Source: Candidatus Gallimonas merdae | GTDB lineage: Bacteria; Bacillota; Clostridia; Christensenellales; Borkfalkiaceae | DNA: 64,000 nt | Assembly: GCA_904419525.1 (NCBI GenBank) | Contig: CAJFRT010000001.1 | Coordinates: forward strand, 62,001 to 126,000 | Reading direction: 5' to 3' | Shown: one piece after another, positions 35,078 to 45,285 of the stretch | How the letters are laid out: each line of letters begins with the position of its first letter | Numbering within the stretch: position 1 is the first letter of the stretch | Notes under the pieces: model-generated | Told to the model about the DNA's origin: nothing | Databases searched by the model: none | Seen by the model: only the letters and a program-made list of their open reading frames with translations | Program-made: the position numbers and the translations under genes

Positions 35078-36553
35078 TTATTTGCGCTTCCAGATGATAT
35101 CCGACCACATGAGCTGTTTCTTGAATTCATCGATCCTGGTGTTTTCATCGATCACGACGACTTCAATGCCCCACATATTGCCGAGATCCACCATCTCCTG
35201 AACGGACAGCTGCGAGGAAACGACGGTATGGTGCGCGCCGCCCGCATAGATCCAGGCAGCAACGCCGTCCTTGAAGTTGGGCTGATACTTCCACATCAGT
35301 CCGCCCACGGGCAGATTGGGCATCTTGTGAGGATACTTCACAAGCTCGATCTTCTGCACGATCAGGCGAAGACGATCGCCCATATCGATCATCGACACAG
35401 CAACTGCTTCGGGCGCCGAGATCCCTTCAAAGACAAGGCGCGCCGGATCAGACTTCCCGCCGATGCCGAGGGGATGCACCTGGATCTCGGGCTTGGTCGC
35501 GGCAAACTGCGGCGAGACTTCAAGCATGTGCGCGCCGAGGCAGAGCCCGTCCGCAAGATCATAGGTGTAATCTTCCATCAGGCCCGTGCCCTTTTCTCCG
35601 GCCATATACTGCATGACCGCACCGAGCGCGGCGATCTTCCAGTCGCCCTCCGCGCCGAAGCCGTAGCCCTTGCTCTGCAGGTCCTGGATCGCAAGGCCGG
35701 GCAGCTGATTGAGTCCGTGCAGCGCTCCGAAATGATCGACGATACCGATATAATCGCCCTTATCTTCGCAGAAACGATCGATCGCGATCTCGTATTTTGC
35801 CTGTTCGCGCACAACATCGATGCGCTTTGTACCCATTGTATACTTTTTACCGTACTCCGCCATCAGGGCATCGACGTCCTGATCGGTGACTTTCTCAATA
35901 TACTCGACAAGGTCTCCGATCGGATAGTAATCGACCTGCCAGCCGAGATCGATGTGCGCCTCGATCTTATCCCCTTCCGTCACGGCCACGTCGCGCATAT
36001 TATCGGAGAAACGGCAGACCTTTACCGTCTTGGAGAAGGCATAACCGGCAGCCACTTTACACCACGAAGCGAGCTGTTTCAGAGCCGTTTCATCTTTGTA
36101 GTAACCGACGACCACCTTGTTGTCCATGCGCAGACGTGTGACGATATAGCCAAACTCTCTGTCGCCGTGCGCCGCCTGGTTCTCGTTCATGAAGTCCATG
36201 TCGATGGTGTCATAGGGAAGTTTTTCATTGTACTGCGTGGCGAAGTGGCACATGGGCTTCTGAAGAAGTTTCAGTCCCTTGATCCACATCTTTGCGGGAG
36301 AGAACGTATGGCACCAGGTGATGATACCGATGCAGTTATCGTCCGCATTGACCTTTTTGATCGCCTCGACGACCTCGTCGGAGCTCTTGCAGGTCGTCAG
36401 GTATTTCACCGTGACGGGCATGCGCTCATTGACGTAATTGGCCATCTCTTCCGAGTGCTGGGCAACGTGCGCAAGCACATCGTCCCCATACAGCGTCTGC
36501 GAACCGGTGAGCCAGTACACGACGTAATCTTTCATGTTCTTAAGCTGTTTCAT
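35078..36553 (-). CDS. araA: L-arabinose isomerase
   Basis: 491 residues; converts L-arabinose to L-ribulose using a divalent metal. Typical AraA features are WLTGSQTLYG at the N-terminus, WCHTFSPAKMWIKGL, and an E-G-D-W-K-x-A-A-L region (GFGAEGDWKIAALGAVMQYM) carrying a catalytic Glu. GAGGT lies 8 nt upstream of the ATG. It is third in the araB-araD-araA order; a 199-nt gap with no feature I can identify separates it from araD. Confidence 0.95.
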   Translation of the reverse strand: MKQLKNMKDYVVYWLTGSQTLYGDDVLAHVAQHSEEMANYVNERMPVTVKYLTTCKSSDEVVEAIKKVNADDNCIGIITWCHTFSPAKMWIKGLKLLQKPMCHFATQYNEKLPYDTIDMDFMNENQAAHGDREFGYIVTRLRMDNKVVVGYYKDETALKQLASWCKVAAGYAFSKTVKVCRFSDNMRDVAVTEGDKIEAHIDLGWQVDYYPIGDLVEYIEKVTDQDVDALMAEYGKKYTMGTKRIDVVREQAKYEIAIDRFCEDKGDYIGIVDHFGALHGLNQLPGLAIQDLQSKGYGFGAEGDWKIAALGAVMQYMAGEKGTGLMEDYTYDLADGLCLGAHMLEVSPQFAATKPEIQVHPLGIGGKSDPARLVFEGISAPEAVAVSMIDMGDRLRLIVQKIELVKYPHKMPNLPVGGLMWKYQPNFKDGVAAWIYAGGAHHTVVSSQLSVQEMVDLGNMWGIEVVVIDENTRIDEFKKQLMWSDIIWKRK

Positions 36554-36752
36554 AGTGTTACCTCATTCCTTTCAATCGTTTTATTTTTTCTCCGGAACCG
36601 CCGGAGTCCGGAACACAGGGATCGCACCGCAACCGGGTGCGGAGAGCTCAGAAATCAGGATATCCGATCATTGGCAAACATCGCAATACACGCCGTCCGT
36701 TTTACAGGCCGGGTGCGCGTCCGATGTCTTCCGTCCCGATCATTCAGAGCTC

Positions 36753-37457
36753 TTACTTCTTTTTCGTCTGTCCGTAGTAGGCATTCTTGCCGTGCTTGCG
36801 CATGTAATGTTTTTCCATCATGAACTGATCTGCGCGCTGCACCTGCGGATTGATATGCTCGGTAAGGAACGCCATTTTTGCGACTTCCTCGATGACGGTC
36901 GCATTGTATACGGAATTGTCTCCGTCCTTGCCGAATGCAAACACACCGTGGCTCTTGATGAGCACGCCGGGCACTTCCAGAGGCTTCAGACCGTCATTCC
37001 TGAATTTTTCAATGATGGCAAGCCCCGTGTTCTTTTCGTACTCGCCCTCGATCTCCTCCTGTGTCAGCGAGCGCGCGCAGGGAATATCGCCGTAGAAGTA
37101 GTCGGCGTGCGTCGTCCCGTAGAAGGGAATGCTGCGCCCGGCCTGCGCCCATGCCGTTGCAAAGGTGGAATGCGTGTGCGTCACACCGCCGATCTCCGGA
37201 AACGCCTTGTAAAACTCGATATGCGTGGGCGTATCAGACGAAGGGCGCAAATCGCCCTCGACGACCTTACCGTTCAGATCGACGACGACCATGTCCTCCG
37301 CCTTCATCTCGTCATACTCTACGCCGGATGGCTTGATGACGACAAGCCCCGTTTCCCTGTCGATCTCGGAAACGTTGCCCCACGTAAACAGGACGAGTTT
37401 GTTTTTCACGAGGTCGAGATTTGCCCGCAATACCTTTTCTTTCAATGCTTCCAACAT
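36753..37457 (-). CDS. araD: L-ribulose-5-phosphate 4-epimerase
   Basis: 234 residues; converts L-ribulose-5-phosphate to D-xylulose-5-phosphate. Class II aldolase/epimerase motifs are present: [36 protein letters not shown] with the metal-binding histidines, and [16 protein letters not shown] at 37457 has GGAGGA 9 nt upstream and starts 20 nt after araB. Confidence 0.95.
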   Translation of the reverse strand: MLEALKEKVLRANLDLVKNKLVLFTWGNVSEIDRETGLVVIKPSGVEYDEMKAEDMVVVDLNGKVVEGDLRPSSDTPTHIEFYKAFPEIGGVTHTHSTFATAWAQAGRSIPFYGTTHADYFYGDIPCARSLTQEEIEGEYEKNTGLAIIEKFRNDGLKPLEVPGVLIKSHGVFAFGKDGDNSVYNATVIEEVAKMAFLTEHINPQVQRADQFMMEKHYMRKHGKNAYYGQTKKK

Positions 37458-37477
37458 GTCTTCATTCCTCCGCAAGA

Positions 37478-39076
37478 TCAATATTTGAGCGAGCGCGTCG
37501 CTTCCCGTACAATGGGAAGACCTGCGACATACCGCTTTTTGAATTCCTCAAAACCCGCAACGTCTGCCGGATCCGGGGCGATCGTCACGCCTTCCTGCCC
37601 CGCAAACACACGTTCATCGAGATAGCGTTCCAGCGATTCGCCCTCCTTTTTTGTGATCAGATAATTTGCCAGGATCGCCATTCCCCAGGCGCCGCCCTCG
37701 CCCGCCGTCTTCATAACGGTGACGGGAGCATTGATCGCCGCCGCCAGATAGCTCTGCCCGACGCGTTCCGTCTTGAAGAGTCCGCCGTGACCCGTGATGC
37801 GGTCCAGTTTCACGCCTTCCTCTTTCAGCATGATATCGCACCCCACTTTCAATGCGCCGAATGCCGAATACAGATGGGTGCGCATGAAGTTTGCAAGCGT
37901 GAATTTTCCCTCCGCCGTGCGCGCAAAGAGCGGCCTGCCCTTTTCCACCTTGGTAACGTGTTCATTGGAGACATAGTTGTAAGCGAGCAGACCGCCGCAG
38001 TCCTTATCCCCTTCTTCCGATTTGAAATAGAGCATGTCGTAGAGTTTCCACTTGGGGATCTCCACGCCGGCGAGCTGGGCAAATTCTCCGAAAAGGTTGA
38101 CCCAGCCGTTGATATCCGACGTACAGTTGTTGCAATGGACCATACCGACGAGATCCCCGACGGGCGTCGTGACAAGGTCGATCTCCGGATAGGGCTTTGA
38201 GAGCTCCTTTTCGAGCACGATCATCGCAAAGACGGAAGTTCCCGCCGAGACGTTTCCCGTGCGCTTTTTGATGGCGTTTGTTGCGACCATGCCTGTGCCT
38301 GCGTCCCCTTCAGGCGGACAGAGCAGAACACCGGGCTGCAGCGTGCCCGTGGGATCGAGGAACTTCGCCCCCTCGGGCGTCAGTCTGCCGGCATCTTCGC
38401 CCGCAACAAGGATCTTCGGAAGAATGTCTTCCACCCGGAAAGGAACCCGGCCGGCCACAAGATTGTTGAACTTCGCAAGCATGCCGCTGTCATACTGTCT
38501 GGTCGCAGGATCGACGGGGAACATTCCGGACGCCTCCCCGATGCCGATGACCTTTTCGCCCGTGAGCATCCAGTGCACATATCCTTCCAGCGTCGTCTGG
38601 AACGCGATCTCCCTGACGTGCGTTTCTCCGCTCAGGATCGCCTGATAGAGATGCGCGATCGACCAGCGGGCAGGAATATGATAATTGAACAGCTCCGTAA
38701 GCTTGTCCCCCGCCTCTGCCGCCGTATTGTTGCGCCATGTGCGGAAAGGCACCAACAGCTTGCCGTCCTTATCAAAAACCATATAGCCGTGCATCATGGC
38801 GGAAATCCCAAGAGCGCCGACCGTCGTAAGCGGCACCCCGTATTTGGATCCTACGTCGGCTGCAAGCTGCGCATAACAATCCTGAAGCCCCGTACGGATA
38901 TCTTCAAGCGTGTATGTCCAGATGCCGTTGTCATGGCGGTTTTCCCACTCATGACTGCCCGATGCAATGGGCGTGTTCTTTTCGTCCACAAGGATCGCCT
39001 TGATCCGCGTGGATCCAAATTCGATGCCGAGTGCGGTATGTCCGCTCTCAATGCATGCTTTCGCGTGATTCTGCAT
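37478..39076 (-). CDS. araB: FGGY-family ribulokinase
   Basis: 532 residues; phosphorylates L-ribulose. N-terminal [10 protein letters not shown] phosphate-binding loop, a central [16 protein letters not shown] stretch and the C-terminal [15 protein letters not shown] and GEGGAWGMA motifs are those of FGGY kinases. GGGGGT lies before the ATG. The ribulose specificity is taken from the araD and araA genes downstream; xylulokinase is the alternative. Confidence 0.9.
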   Translation of the reverse strand: MQNHAKACIESGHTALGIEFGSTRIKAILVDEKNTPIASGSHEWENRHDNGIWTYTLEDIRTGLQDCYAQLAADVGSKYGVPLTTVGALGISAMMHGYMVFDKDGKLLVPFRTWRNNTAAEAGDKLTELFNYHIPARWSIAHLYQAILSGETHVREIAFQTTLEGYVHWMLTGEKVIGIGEASGMFPVDPATRQYDSGMLAKFNNLVAGRVPFRVEDILPKILVAGEDAGRLTPEGAKFLDPTGTLQPGVLLCPPEGDAGTGMVATNAIKKRTGNVSAGTSVFAMIVLEKELSKPYPEIDLVTTPVGDLVGMVHCNNCTSDINGWVNLFGEFAQLAGVEIPKWKLYDMLYFKSEEGDKDCGGLLAYNYVSNEHVTKVEKGRPLFARTAEGKFTLANFMRTHLYSAFGALKVGCDIMLKEEGVKLDRITGHGGLFKTERVGQSYLAAAINAPVTVMKTAGEGGAWGMAILANYLITKKEGESLERYLDERVFAGQEGVTIAPDPADVAGFEEFKKRYVAGLPIVREATRSLKY

Positions 39077-39114
39077 AATTACCCCCTGACAGTTTTGTTG
39101 CTCTGCATAGTTTT

Positions 39115-39143
39115 ATTATAGAATAAATCAAAGGAAAATTCAA
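39115..39143 (-). promoter_or_regulatory. Sigma-A promoter of the araBDA genes
   Basis: TTGAAT (39138-39143), 17-nt spacer and TATAAT (39115-39120) on the minus strand; start near 39108, leaving a 31-nt leader before araB. Confidence 0.85.
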
Positions 39144-39213
39144 TAGCAAAACGGAAATTAATTTGTCATTTGCCAGTTTTTTCCGAAAAATCAGACGGCG
39201 GCACGCTACACCC

Positions 39214-39243
39214 AAAGAACGCCCGCACTCTCTGCGGACGTTC
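39214..39243 (-). terminator. Hairpin downstream of the phosphoketolase gene
   Basis: Arms GAACGCCCGCA (39217-39227) and TGCGGACGTTC (39233-39243) with one G-U pair; on the minus strand followed only by TTTGGG, so termination may be weak. Confidence 0.6.
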
Positions 39244-39280
39244 CGGGTCTGCGGCGCGGCGCGCCGCCCGTTATTTGTTC

Positions 39281-41698
39281 TTACTTCTGTTCGGGCGTGT
39301 GCCACTTCCAGTTCTGGATCTCGGGCAGATCTTCGCCGTACTCTGCAATGTAGTTGCGGTGCTCGACGAGTTTGTCGTTCATCATCTGCACAAGGAACGT
39401 ACCCTTGTTGCCCAGCTGCGGCAGGCTCATCATCGCCTCGCGCACCAGATGGAACCGGTCAATGTGGTTCTGCACACGCATATCAAAACCGGTCGTGATC
39501 GTGCCCTCTTCCATATAACCGAACACCTTGATGTTGCGGTTGTGGCGGGTGTACGTGAGTTCATGAATGAGCTTGGGATAGCCGTGATAGACAAAGATGA
39601 CGGGCTTGTCCTTGGTGAAGATCGCGTCGAATGCATCGTCTCTCAGCCCGTGCGGGTGATTTTCGTGCGAATCGAGCTTCATCAGATCGACCACGTTGAC
39701 AAAGCGAATCTTGAGATCGGGCATATAATCGCGCAGAATGGTCGTTGCCGCAAGTGCCTCGACCGTGGGCGTATCGCCGCAGCATGCCATGACAAGATCG
39801 GGCTCCTCGCCCGCGTCGTTGGACGCCCACGGCCAGACGCCGATCCCCTGCGTGCAGTGCTTGACTGCCTGTTCCATCGTCAGCCACTGATACGTCGGAT
39901 GCTTGCTCGCAACGATGACGTTGATATATCCCTTGCTCTTGACGCAGTGGTCAAAGCAGGACAGCAGGCAGTTCGCATCCGGCGGAAGGTAGCAGCGCAC
40001 CACATCCGATTTCTTTGTGGAAACATGATCGAGGAATCCGGGATCCTGATGCGTGAACCCGTTGTGATCCTGCTGCCAGACATTGGACGTAAGAATGAGG
40101 TTGAGCGAGGAGATGTCCTGTCTCCAGGGCAGCTCGTTGGTGACTTTCAGCCATTTTGCGTGCTGGGACACCATGGAATCGACGACACGGATAAACGATT
40201 CATAGGAAGCAAAGAACCCGTGACGCCCCGTGAGAATATATCCTTCAAGCCAGCCCTCGCACATGTGCTCGGACAGATAAGCATCCATGATCCTTCCCTG
40301 CGGCGCAACGTTGTCGTCCTCGACATACACGCAGTCCTCGGGCGAAGCCTTGTCGTAGATCTTGCCCTCAAACGGGCGGGACGACGCTTCAAATGCGGCG
40401 TACATACGGTTGGACATCGTTTCATCGGGACCGAACATGCGGAAGTTGCGGCTTGCCTCGTTGAGTTTCAGAACGTCGCGGATATAATAGCCGAGCTCCA
40501 GCATATCCTGCGCTTTGACCGTTCCGGGCGCGTCCATCTTGACCCCGTACTTGGTGAAATCGGGCAGACGCAGATCCTTGAGGAGCTTCCCGCCGTTGGC
40601 GTGCGGATTGGCGGAAATGCGACGGTCTCCCGTAGGAGCAAGCGCGCGCAGCTCCGGTTTCAGCCTGTAATCTTCCGTGAAAAGCTCCTCCGGTTTATAG
40701 GAGAGCAGCCACTCTTTGAGAAGTTCCAGGTGCTCCGGCTTGTCCATCGTGATCGGGACCTGATGGGCGCGGTAGCTGCCCTCGATGTGCTTGCCGTCCA
40801 CGACCTTGGGCCCCGTCCAGCCCTTGGGCGTACGCAGAACGATCATCGGCCAGAACGGGCGCTGCGTGTTGCCCTCCGTGCGCGCCTTTCTCTGGATCTC
40901 CTTGATCTCCTTGATGCACTTATCCAGCGTCTCCGCCATCTTCTTGTGCATCGTCATGGGGTCATCGCCTTCCACAAAGTAGGGCTTATATCCGCAGCCA
41001 TGGAAGAAGCTTCTGACCTCATCCTTGGAAATACGTGCAAAGACGGTCGGGTTGTTGATCTTGAACCCGTTCAGGTGCAGAATGGGAAGCACCGCGCCGT
41101 CGGTCACAGGGTTGAGGAATTTGTTGGAATGCCATGCGGTCGCAAGAGGCCCCGTTTCCGCTTCGCCGTCGCCCACGATGACCGCAGCAACGAGATCCGG
41201 ATTGTCAAACACTGCGCCGTAGGCATGTGCGATGGAATAACCGAGCTCGCCGCCTTCATTGATGGAACCGGGCGTCTCCGGCGCAACGTGCGAGGAAATA
41301 CCGCCGGGGAAAGAGAACTGCTTGCACAGCTTCGTCATACCTGCTTCGTCTTCGGAGACATTGGGATACACTTCGCTGTACGTCCCCTCGAGATAGGAGT
41401 TTGCGACAAAGAAGTTGCCGCCGTGTCCGGGGCCGGAAAGCAGGATCAGATCAAGATCGAATTTCTTGATCACGCGGTTGAGATGCACATAGACAAAGTT
41501 CTGTCCGGGCACGGTCCCCCAATGTCCGACGATCTTCTTTTTGACCTGATCGCGCGTCAAAGGTTCGCGAAGAAGCGGATTCTTTAGCATATAGAGCTGC
41601 GCCGCCGCAAGATAATTTGCCGCACGCCAATACGCGTCCATCTTCTTCAGATACTCTTCCGTCAAAGGCTTCTTTTCGGGAATGATTTCGTTGCTCAT
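39281..41698 (-). CDS. xfp: Xylulose-5-phosphate/fructose-6-phosphate phosphoketolase
   Basis: 805 residues, normal length. A thiamine-diphosphate enzyme that splits xylulose-5-phosphate with phosphate into acetyl-phosphate and glyceraldehyde-3-phosphate. XFP signatures are [37 protein letters not shown] and the TPP motif [31 protein letters not shown] precedes the ATG. Just upstream of araB on the same strand, it completes arabinose breakdown. Confidence 0.97.
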   Translation of the reverse strand: MSNEIIPEKKPLTEEYLKKMDAYWRAANYLAAAQLYMLKNPLLREPLTRDQVKKKIVGHWGTVPGQNFVYVHLNRVIKKFDLDLILLSGPGHGGNFFVANSYLEGTYSEVYPNVSEDEAGMTKLCKQFSFPGGISSHVAPETPGSINEGGELGYSIAHAYGAVFDNPDLVAAVIVGDGEAETGPLATAWHSNKFLNPVTDGAVLPILHLNGFKINNPTVFARISKDEVRSFFHGCGYKPYFVEGDDPMTMHKKMAETLDKCIKEIKEIQRKARTEGNTQRPFWPMIVLRTPKGWTGPKVVDGKHIEGSYRAHQVPITMDKPEHLELLKEWLLSYKPEELFTEDYRLKPELRALAPTGDRRISANPHANGGKLLKDLRLPDFTKYGVKMDAPGTVKAQDMLELGYYIRDVLKLNEASRNFRMFGPDETMSNRMYAAFEASSRPFEGKIYDKASPEDCVYVEDDNVAPQGRIMDAYLSEHMCEGWLEGYILTGRHGFFASYESFIRVVDSMVSQHAKWLKVTNELPWRQDISSLNLILTSNVWQQDHNGFTHQDPGFLDHVSTKKSDVVRCYLPPDANCLLSCFDHCVKSKGYINVIVASKHPTYQWLTMEQAVKHCTQGIGVWPWASNDAGEEPDLVMACCGDTPTVEALAATTILRDYMPDLKIRFVNVVDLMKLDSHENHPHGLRDDAFDAIFTKDKPVIFVYHGYPKLIHELTYTRHNRNIKVFGYMEEGTITTGFDMRVQNHIDRFHLVREAMMSLPQLGNKGTFLVQMMNDKLVEHRNYIAEYGEDLPEIQNWKWHTPEQK

Positions 41699-41732
41699 GG
41701 ATTCCTCCTGGTACTATAGTTTTACGTCTCCC

Positions 41733-41761
41733 ATTATATCCTATTGCATCGGGGTTGTCAA
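41733..41761 (-). promoter_or_regulatory. Sigma-A promoter of xfp
   Basis: TTGACA (41756-41761), 17-nt spacer and TATAAT (41733-41738) on the minus strand. Confidence 0.9.
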
Positions 41762-41845
41762 TATCAGGAGCATAAAATCCGGTCAAGATTTTTTGAAGAG
41801 GCGTTTTTTTGCCATTTTTCAGAGCACCCCCTTCCGAAAAACAAG

Positions 41846-41870
41846 CAAAAAGGACGACTTCCGTCGTCCT
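41846..41870 (-). terminator. Terminator after sufB
   Basis: Arms AGGACGAC and GTCGTCCT (41851-41870) around TTCC; on the minus strand followed by TTTTTG. Confidence 0.85.
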
Positions 41871-41901
41871 CTTGCCCAAAAAATGCGGATTTTTGAAAGG
41901 G

Positions 41902-42819
41902 TCAGCTCAAAAATCCCTTGATAATCTGTTCTTCCGCTTCCTGCTCGGTAAGGCCGAGCGTCATAAGCTTCAGCAGCTGTTCGCCTGCGATTTTTCCGAT
42001 CGCGGCCTCGTGAATGAGTTCCGCATCCACGTTGTTAGCGGCGAGCGCCGGGATCGCCACGACCTGCGCGTCGTCCATGATGATCGCATCGCACTCACTG
42101 TGCCCGTGGCACTTCCCGTTCCCGTCGATGCGCAGATAGAACTCCTGCCGCGAAGACTGCGCTGCGACCGACCTTGACACCACGTCCGCACCCGCGCCGT
42201 CGCCGTCCAGCGTCACGGAAAAGTCCGTCTTGGCATACTGCCTGCCGTGCGTGTAGATCTTTTCGCGAATGACGAGCTCCGCATTTGCCGCGAGCCGTGC
42301 ACGCGTCGTGCGGGCCGTGGAATCGATCCCCTTGATCTGCGTCGTCTCCATTTCAAGGCGCGCGCCCTCATCAAGGCGGATGTCCGTTGTCGGATTCATC
42401 ACGTTCTCCCCGTTGCCGTCGCCCGCCGCATAATGTTTTTCAACATATCTGACTTTTGCATTCTTGCCGACATGGAAGGTGTGGATCCCGCTGTGCTCGC
42501 TCGTCGCCTGCCCGCAGTTGTGGATCCCGCAGCCGGCTATGATGAGCACGTCCGCGCCATCTTCCACATAGAAATCATTGTAGACCGTTTCCCGGTAATC
42601 CGTTTGGGTGATGACGACGGGAATGTGCACGCTCTCGCCCTGCGTCTCCTTAGAAATAAAGATGTCGATCCCCGCTTTTCCGTCCTTGCGGGCCTCGATG
42701 CGGATATGCGGCGTGCTCCGCCGGCCGTCCGCCTCGCCGTTTTTCCTGATGTTATAGGCGCCATCCGGCACCTTATGCAGATCCGCGATCTGCATCAAAA
42801 GCATTTTTTCAAGTTCGTC
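41902..42819 (-). CDS. sufB: SufB/SufD-like Fe-S cluster scaffold protein
   Basis: 305 residues, shorter than classical SufB (about 460) because the N-terminal region is reduced. The beta-helix core and the C-terminal ECDAIIMDDAQVVAIPALAANNVDAELIHEAAIGKI segment (SufB family) are clear, as is an EEQIIKGFL end. ATG at 42819 has GAGGAGG upstream; the frame to 42837 is rejected. It pairs with sufC only, the arrangement of the minimal SmsCB/SUF system. Confidence 0.88.
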   Translation of the reverse strand, partial: DELEKMLLMQIADLHKVPDGAYNIRKNGEADGRRSTPHIRIEARKDGKAGIDIFISKETQGESVHIPVVITQTDYRETVYNDFYVEDGADVLIIAGCGIHNCGQATSEHSGIHTFHVGKNAKVRYVEKHYAAGDGNGENVMNPTTDIRLDEGARLEMETTQIKGIDSTARTTRARLAANAELVIREKIYTHGRQYAKTDFSVTLDGDGAGADVVSRSVAAQSSRQEFYLRIDGNGKCHGHSECDAIIMDDAQVVAIPALAANNVDAELIHEAAIGKIAGEQLLKLMTLGLTEQEAEEQIIKGFLS

Positions 42820-42927
42820 CATAAAAAACCTCCTCACATGAGATCCGTCTGCGCCGCAGAAAATTTCACGTGATGACGGGAAACCCGCTGATCAATCAGA
42901 ATAAAACAAACCGCCCGGAAAACCCGG

Positions 42928-43641
42928 TCAGTTCTGCAGGGCCGGGCAGATCCTGCCGGCCAGAAGGTTGGGCAATACCTCCTCTTTGGAGCCGACTTTC
43001 GTCACCTTTCCGTTTGCGATGACGATAATTTTATCTGCAATATTCAGAATACGCTCCTGATGGGAAATGATGAGGATACTCCCCTTTGTGCGCTCGTGCA
43101 TCTTCTCAAACACAGAGATGAGATTCTGGAAACTCCAGAGATCGATCCCCGCTTCCGGCTCATCAAAGACAGAAAGCGCCGTCCCGCGGGCGAGCACCGT
43201 TGCGATCTCGATCCGCTTGAGCTCGCCGCCCGAAAGAGACGCATTGACCTCCCTGTCAATGTAATCCCGCGCACACAGTCCGACCTCGGAGAGATAATTG
43301 CACGCCTCGCTCACCGTGATCTTTCTGCCCGCCGCAAGGGAAACAAGGTCTTTGACTGTCAGACCTTTGAAGCGGACAGGCTGCTGGAAAGCATAGGAAA
43401 TTCCCTTTCTGGCGCGTTCCGTGACGGAAAGATCCGTAATATCTTCGCCGTCCAGCAGGATCTTTCCCTGCGTGGGCCTGATGATCCCGGCGATCAGTTT
43501 GGCAAGCGTGGATTTTCCGCTGCCGTTCGGGCCCGTGATCGCAACAAACCGTTCGCTCACCGTAAGCGAGACGTCGTCGAGAATTTCTTTATTTGCATCG
43601 CCGTCGGTAGCGGCAAAGCTGACATGTTGTAATTCAAGCAT
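42928..43641 (-). CDS. sufC: Fe-S cluster assembly ATPase SufC
   Basis: 237 residues, ABC-type ATPase of the SUF machinery. Walker A GPNGSGKSTLAK, signature SGGELKRIE and Walker B ALSVFDEPEAGID are intact. CGGAGT lies 8 nt before the ATG. A 90-nt gap separates it from sufB; both should be one transcript. No sufS, sufU or sufD is in the window. Confidence 0.93.
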   Translation of the reverse strand: MLELQHVSFAATDGDANKEILDDVSLTVSERFVAITGPNGSGKSTLAKLIAGIIRPTQGKILLDGEDITDLSVTERARKGISYAFQQPVRFKGLTVKDLVSLAAGRKITVSEACNYLSEVGLCARDYIDREVNASLSGGELKRIEIATVLARGTALSVFDEPEAGIDLWSFQNLISVFEKMHERTKGSILIISHQERILNIADKIIVIANGKVTKVGSKEEVLPNLLAGRICPALQN

Positions 43642-43665
43642 AAATATAACTCCGTTTCGCGCGCC

Positions 43666-43694
43666 ATTATATCACAGAATGCGCAAAAAGTCCA
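43666..43694 (-). promoter_or_regulatory. Promoter of sufCB
   Basis: TGGACT (43689-43694), 17-nt spacer and TATAAT (43666-43671) preceded by TGA on the minus strand. Confidence 0.7.
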
Positions 43695-43730
43695 TCAAAT
43701 TTGTATCCCTGCTTTTTCTTCTTCTTTCAC

Positions 43731-43760
43731 AAAAAAGAGGGAGTCCGGCTCCCTCTTTTC
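43731..43760. terminator. Terminator after the two-component operon
   Basis: Arms AGAGGGAG and CTCCCTCT around TCCGG with A-run on one side and T-run on the other; reads in both directions. It overlaps the last codon of the secreted-protein gene. Confidence 0.8.
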
Positions 43761-45285
43761 ACGGATTGTTCTTTCTGTCATTTTCAGAATCAAATAAATC
43801 GATATGGCCTTCCTGTGCCATGCCGCGTCCGAGCTGTTCCGCAAGGAATTTTCGGTTTCGTCTCTGCACATGCACAGCCACGATGACGATGACGACCGCT
43901 ATCAGGAGCACGACACCGAGCAGGATCAAAGCGGTGACGATCGTCGGAGTAATGGTGTCATACGGATCATAGGGAACAAACGTGTTTATGCTCTGCCGGA
44001 TCGTAAAAGAAAGGTCCCCCATCGGAAGAGAATCCTTCGTAAAAATATAAACGCCGTTTTGCTCGGTAAACTGCAAGGTGCTGTTTGACAGATAATATGG
44101 TGTCACAACACGAATAGTGATCGACCCGAAATCCGCCCAATACAATGCCGGCGTAAGAAAATAGTCGTAGGTATAATCCGGAACAGTTCCCTCGATCCCC
44201 GGATAGAGAGGAGCCGTGACCGTATTGGTGAGCGTTCCTCCGGCCGGGACGGTCAAAGAATATTCGCACCACAGCATCAGATAATCGAGAAGCGGAAGAT
44301 CATCGGACAAAAAGAGCGCTCCGCTTTCCCCGCTCGTGAGCATGGCAACCACGGCATTGTACCAGTCCAACTGACTTACGCCGCCGTATTCATTCTCTTC
44401 ATCCGGCCGGAATTCCTCTACAAAATCGAAAAAATTCTGTGTCTTTTCCGTCAGGACAGATACCCACCCGCCATTGGCTTCCTCCGAATACCCGCCCCAG
44501 CCGACACATAACTTGGTCTGGATATCGGGCGAGCTAAGCTGCTCTCCGACAGCGTAAAATGTTACTTCCCGCGTCTCCCCCGCAGACAGGTATGCATAGG
44601 CGATCCCTCTTCCGTCGTTCGTGGTTCCCGTGATCCCGCTCTCACAGATGACCTGTGTTTTACGGGGATTGCAGTCATAGATGAAACAGAACGTATAGGA
44701 ATCGGCATCTTTAGGGGCAGTGACGGTATACGAATAACGCGTCACGTCCTGCTGCCCGTATGATCCCTCGTCTGTCAGCGTATCGGAAGGAAGACTGTTG
44801 ACAAGATCATACTGATCAAACCGGAAACCACGATTTCCGGAATAGGTATGGCGGAACGTGATATCCGCGTCCCGAACCTCTCCGTCTTGTGTCAGAGTCA
44901 CGGAGTAAGCATCCGCACCCGGAAGCGCTGCCCCGTTTTCCTGATAGACATCATAATAATCGGGCCGGAACCCCACGGGAAAGAAAAGTGTAAGAGTTAC
45001 GTCCTGCTCGGTAGGATTGTACAATTCATACTCCGCCGTCACCCGGGAGTCATATTTTTCCATGGACATCAGCGGAAGATCGGGGATCCGGAATGTAAGT
45101 GTTTCGTGCAGGACTTCAATGGGGCAATCTCCCCCGTCATAGACGGCAACGATGCCGGAGCCGTCCGTCCCCGTCCAGTATGCGGGCGCAGAATTGGCGG
45201 ACGCCTCCGTCCGTCCTGCAAACAGAGACAGACCACCCGCGGTCACAGGCAATGCAAGCAGCATTGCGCCTATCCTGTTTTTCAT
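43759..45285 (-). CDS. Secreted, membrane-anchored protein cotranscribed with a two-component system
   Basis: 508 residues. A signal peptide (MLLALPVTAGGLSLFAGRTEA) is followed by about 400 extracellular residues, mainly beta-strand, and a C-terminal membrane helix (TIVTALILLGVVLLIAVVIV) with a short basic cytoplasmic tail. No domain recognised. Its ATG overlaps the histidine-kinase stop by 4 nt, so it is made with the kinase and may be its sensor partner or output. Confidence 0.8.
   Translation of the reverse strand: MKNRIGAMLLALPVTAGGLSLFAGRTEASANSAPAYWTGTDGSGIVAVYDGGDCPIEVLHETLTFRIPDLPLMSMEKYDSRVTAEYELYNPTEQDVTLTLFFPVGFRPDYYDVYQENGAALPGADAYSVTLTQDGEVRDADITFRHTYSGNRGFRFDQYDLVNSLPSDTLTDEGSYGQQDVTRYSYTVTAPKDADSYTFCFIYDCNPRKTQVICESGITGTTNDGRGIAYAYLSAGETREVTFYAVGEQLSSPDIQTKLCVGWGGYSEEANGGWVSVLTEKTQNFFDFVEEFRPDEENEYGGVSQLDWYNAVVAMLTSGESGALFLSDDLPLLDYLMLWCEYSLTVPAGGTLTNTVTAPLYPGIEGTVPDYTYDYFLTPALYWADFGSITIRVVTPYYLSNSTLQFTEQNGVYIFTKDSLPMGDLSFTIRQSINTFVPYDPYDTITPTIVTALILLGVVLLIAVVIVIVAVHVQRRNRKFLAEQLGRGMAQEGHIDLFDSENDRKNNP

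Noticed and set aside
36554..36752. Possible small gene between araD and araA
   Set aside because: No frame with a start, ribosome site and sensible product; only short imperfect inverted repeats.
39170..41587. 805-codon plus-strand frame
   Set aside because: Antisense shadow of the phosphoketolase gene, caused by high-GC codon usage.
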